This document shows, piece by piece, positions 5,441-6,091 of a DNA stretch of 6,091 nt. The position numbers were made by a program, and so were the translations under genes. The notes under the pieces were generated by a model. It was not told the origin of the DNA and ran no database searches. It saw nothing but the letters and a program-made list of their open reading frames with translations. This stretch comes from Balneolaceae bacterium (lineage in GTDB: Bacteria > Bacteroidota > Rhodothermia > Balneolales > Balneolaceae): positions 1-6,091 of the forward strand of contig SLKH01000294.1 of NCBI GenBank assembly GCA_007134665.1, given 5' to 3'. Every line of letters starts with the position of its first letter. Position 1 is the stretch's first letter.

Positions 5441-6091
5441 TCAAGTATTCAAAATTTGATCAAAGATGGCATCTGACCTTCGTGGCCTGACACCATCAAG
5501 GTGATAACGAAAATATTTGTCTAAATAATCTATCAGGCTTCTAAGTTCACTATTATTTAAATCTATATCAAAAATTGACAATTTTCTTGAAACTGTACAG
5601 TGTTTCAGAAAAATCAACTGATTTTCTGTCAGGCGTATAGCATTCGCATTTTCAGCTTTACGGCTGACAGTGCCATCCTGAATGTTCAGATATCCGCTAT
5701 TTGTGATATGGTTAAGTTCCTGAATTTGAAGTTCCAGTCCAAGTAAAAATGCCAATCTGATTTGCAGGTATGGGAAAATATTTCTGCTGATACTTTCTTG
5801 TACATCAAGCCACTCAAGAAAGTTTCTTGTAAATTCAAATATCGGTTCATTTACCTCATTCTCATGAACAAGCTGGGCGATCAGTTCAAGGGCACTTGTT
5901 GAAAGTGCCATCTTTTCAATATCCACAAAAATCGTCTTGTGTCTGTAATCATACGATGCTTCCGAAAGGGTTTGGACATTTCTGGATGCTTTATAATAAT
6001 ATACTGCATTAAGTAGATTACCCGGTTGCATCATACCGGAAAACTTGCTTTTGGGTTTTCTTGCACCCCTTACCATCAAAGCAATCTTACC
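5441..6091 (-). CDS. recO: DNA repair protein RecO (5' end beyond the window)
   Basis: RecO works with RecR, and usually RecF, to load RecA onto SSB-coated single-stranded DNA in gap repair. The frame is open to the right edge, giving 216 visible residues; an estimated 25-30 N-terminal residues are missing. It begins GKIALMVRGARKPKSKFSG, the distal part of the N-terminal OB fold, where RecO proteins carry the G-K/R-x-x-x-x-A-K-G-A-R-R signature. YYYKASRNVQTLSEA closes that domain. From about residue 60 the protein is helical (ALELIAQLVHENEVNEPIFE and following), as in the RecO C-terminal domain, and it ends with YLDKYFRYHLDGVRPRRSD, a typical RecO tail. The CxxCG zinc-binding motif found after the LRLL-LGL-like helix in many RecO proteins is replaced here by HITNSG without cysteines. 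An apparent start within the window near 6079 is not real, because it would cut the OB fold. The stop is 4 bases before the htrA ATG, so the two genes form an operon. Confidence 0.9.
   Translation of the reverse strand, partial: GKIALMVRGARKPKSKFSGMMQPGNLLNAVYYYKASRNVQTLSEASYDYRHKTIFVDIEKMALSTSALELIAQLVHENEVNEPIFEFTRNFLEWLDVQESISRNIFPYLQIRLAFLLGLELQIQELNHITNSGYLNIQDGTVSRKAENANAIRLTENQLIFLKHCTVSRKLSIFDIDLNNSELRSLIDYLDKYFRYHLDGVRPRRSDAIFDQILNT

Noticed and set aside
5582..5671. TVSRK occurring twice in RecO within about 30 residues
   Set aside because: The two copies use different codons and have unrelated flanks, so this is chance and not an internal duplication.

Overview
The window reads as an ordinary chromosomal core region of a moderately AT-rich Gram-negative bacterium. 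The best guess is Bacteroidota or the related Balneolota/Rhodothermota. This rests on weak or absent Shine-Dalgarno sites at most starts, a lipoprotein signal peptide, a tail-anchored small protein of a type I associate with mutL neighbourhoods in that group, and AT-rich spacers. The lineage is an inference and not a firm identification. I see no transposase, phage gene, CRISPR array, tRNA or rRNA, and I did not find a credible undescribed system.

Left part (1-1508, minus strand): the N-terminal two thirds of the mismatch-repair ATPase MutL runs off the left edge. It is preceded by a 67-residue, highly charged protein with one C-terminal membrane segment. The two genes are 37 bp apart and probably form one transcript that begins in the 320-bp divergent spacer 1509-1828. 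That spacer holds a 16-bp inverted repeat overlapping a possible promoter.

Middle part (1829-3268): a complete NADP-dependent isocitrate dehydrogenase gene (icd, plus strand) closely resembles the E. coli enzyme, with all substrate and cofactor residues kept. It ends at a strong hairpin with A- and T-tracts that can terminate transcription from both sides. Beyond it lies a short convergent spacer with a compact GC-rich cluster of inverted repeats.

Right part (3269-6091, minus strand): transcription order is recO (5' end beyond the window), then a membrane-anchored HtrA/Deg serine protease, then a small lipoprotein resembling the LPP20 family. The recO stop and the htrA start are only 4 bases apart, so they are almost certainly co-transcribed and perhaps translationally coupled. 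The lipoprotein follows after 95 bases and may be on the same transcript, which would end at the bidirectional terminator.

Functionally the window holds two unrelated DNA-repair genes (mutL, recO), one TCA-cycle enzyme and an envelope quality-control pair (HtrA plus lipoprotein). The linkage of recO to htrA is the most notable arrangement, but it may simply be lineage-specific gene order.
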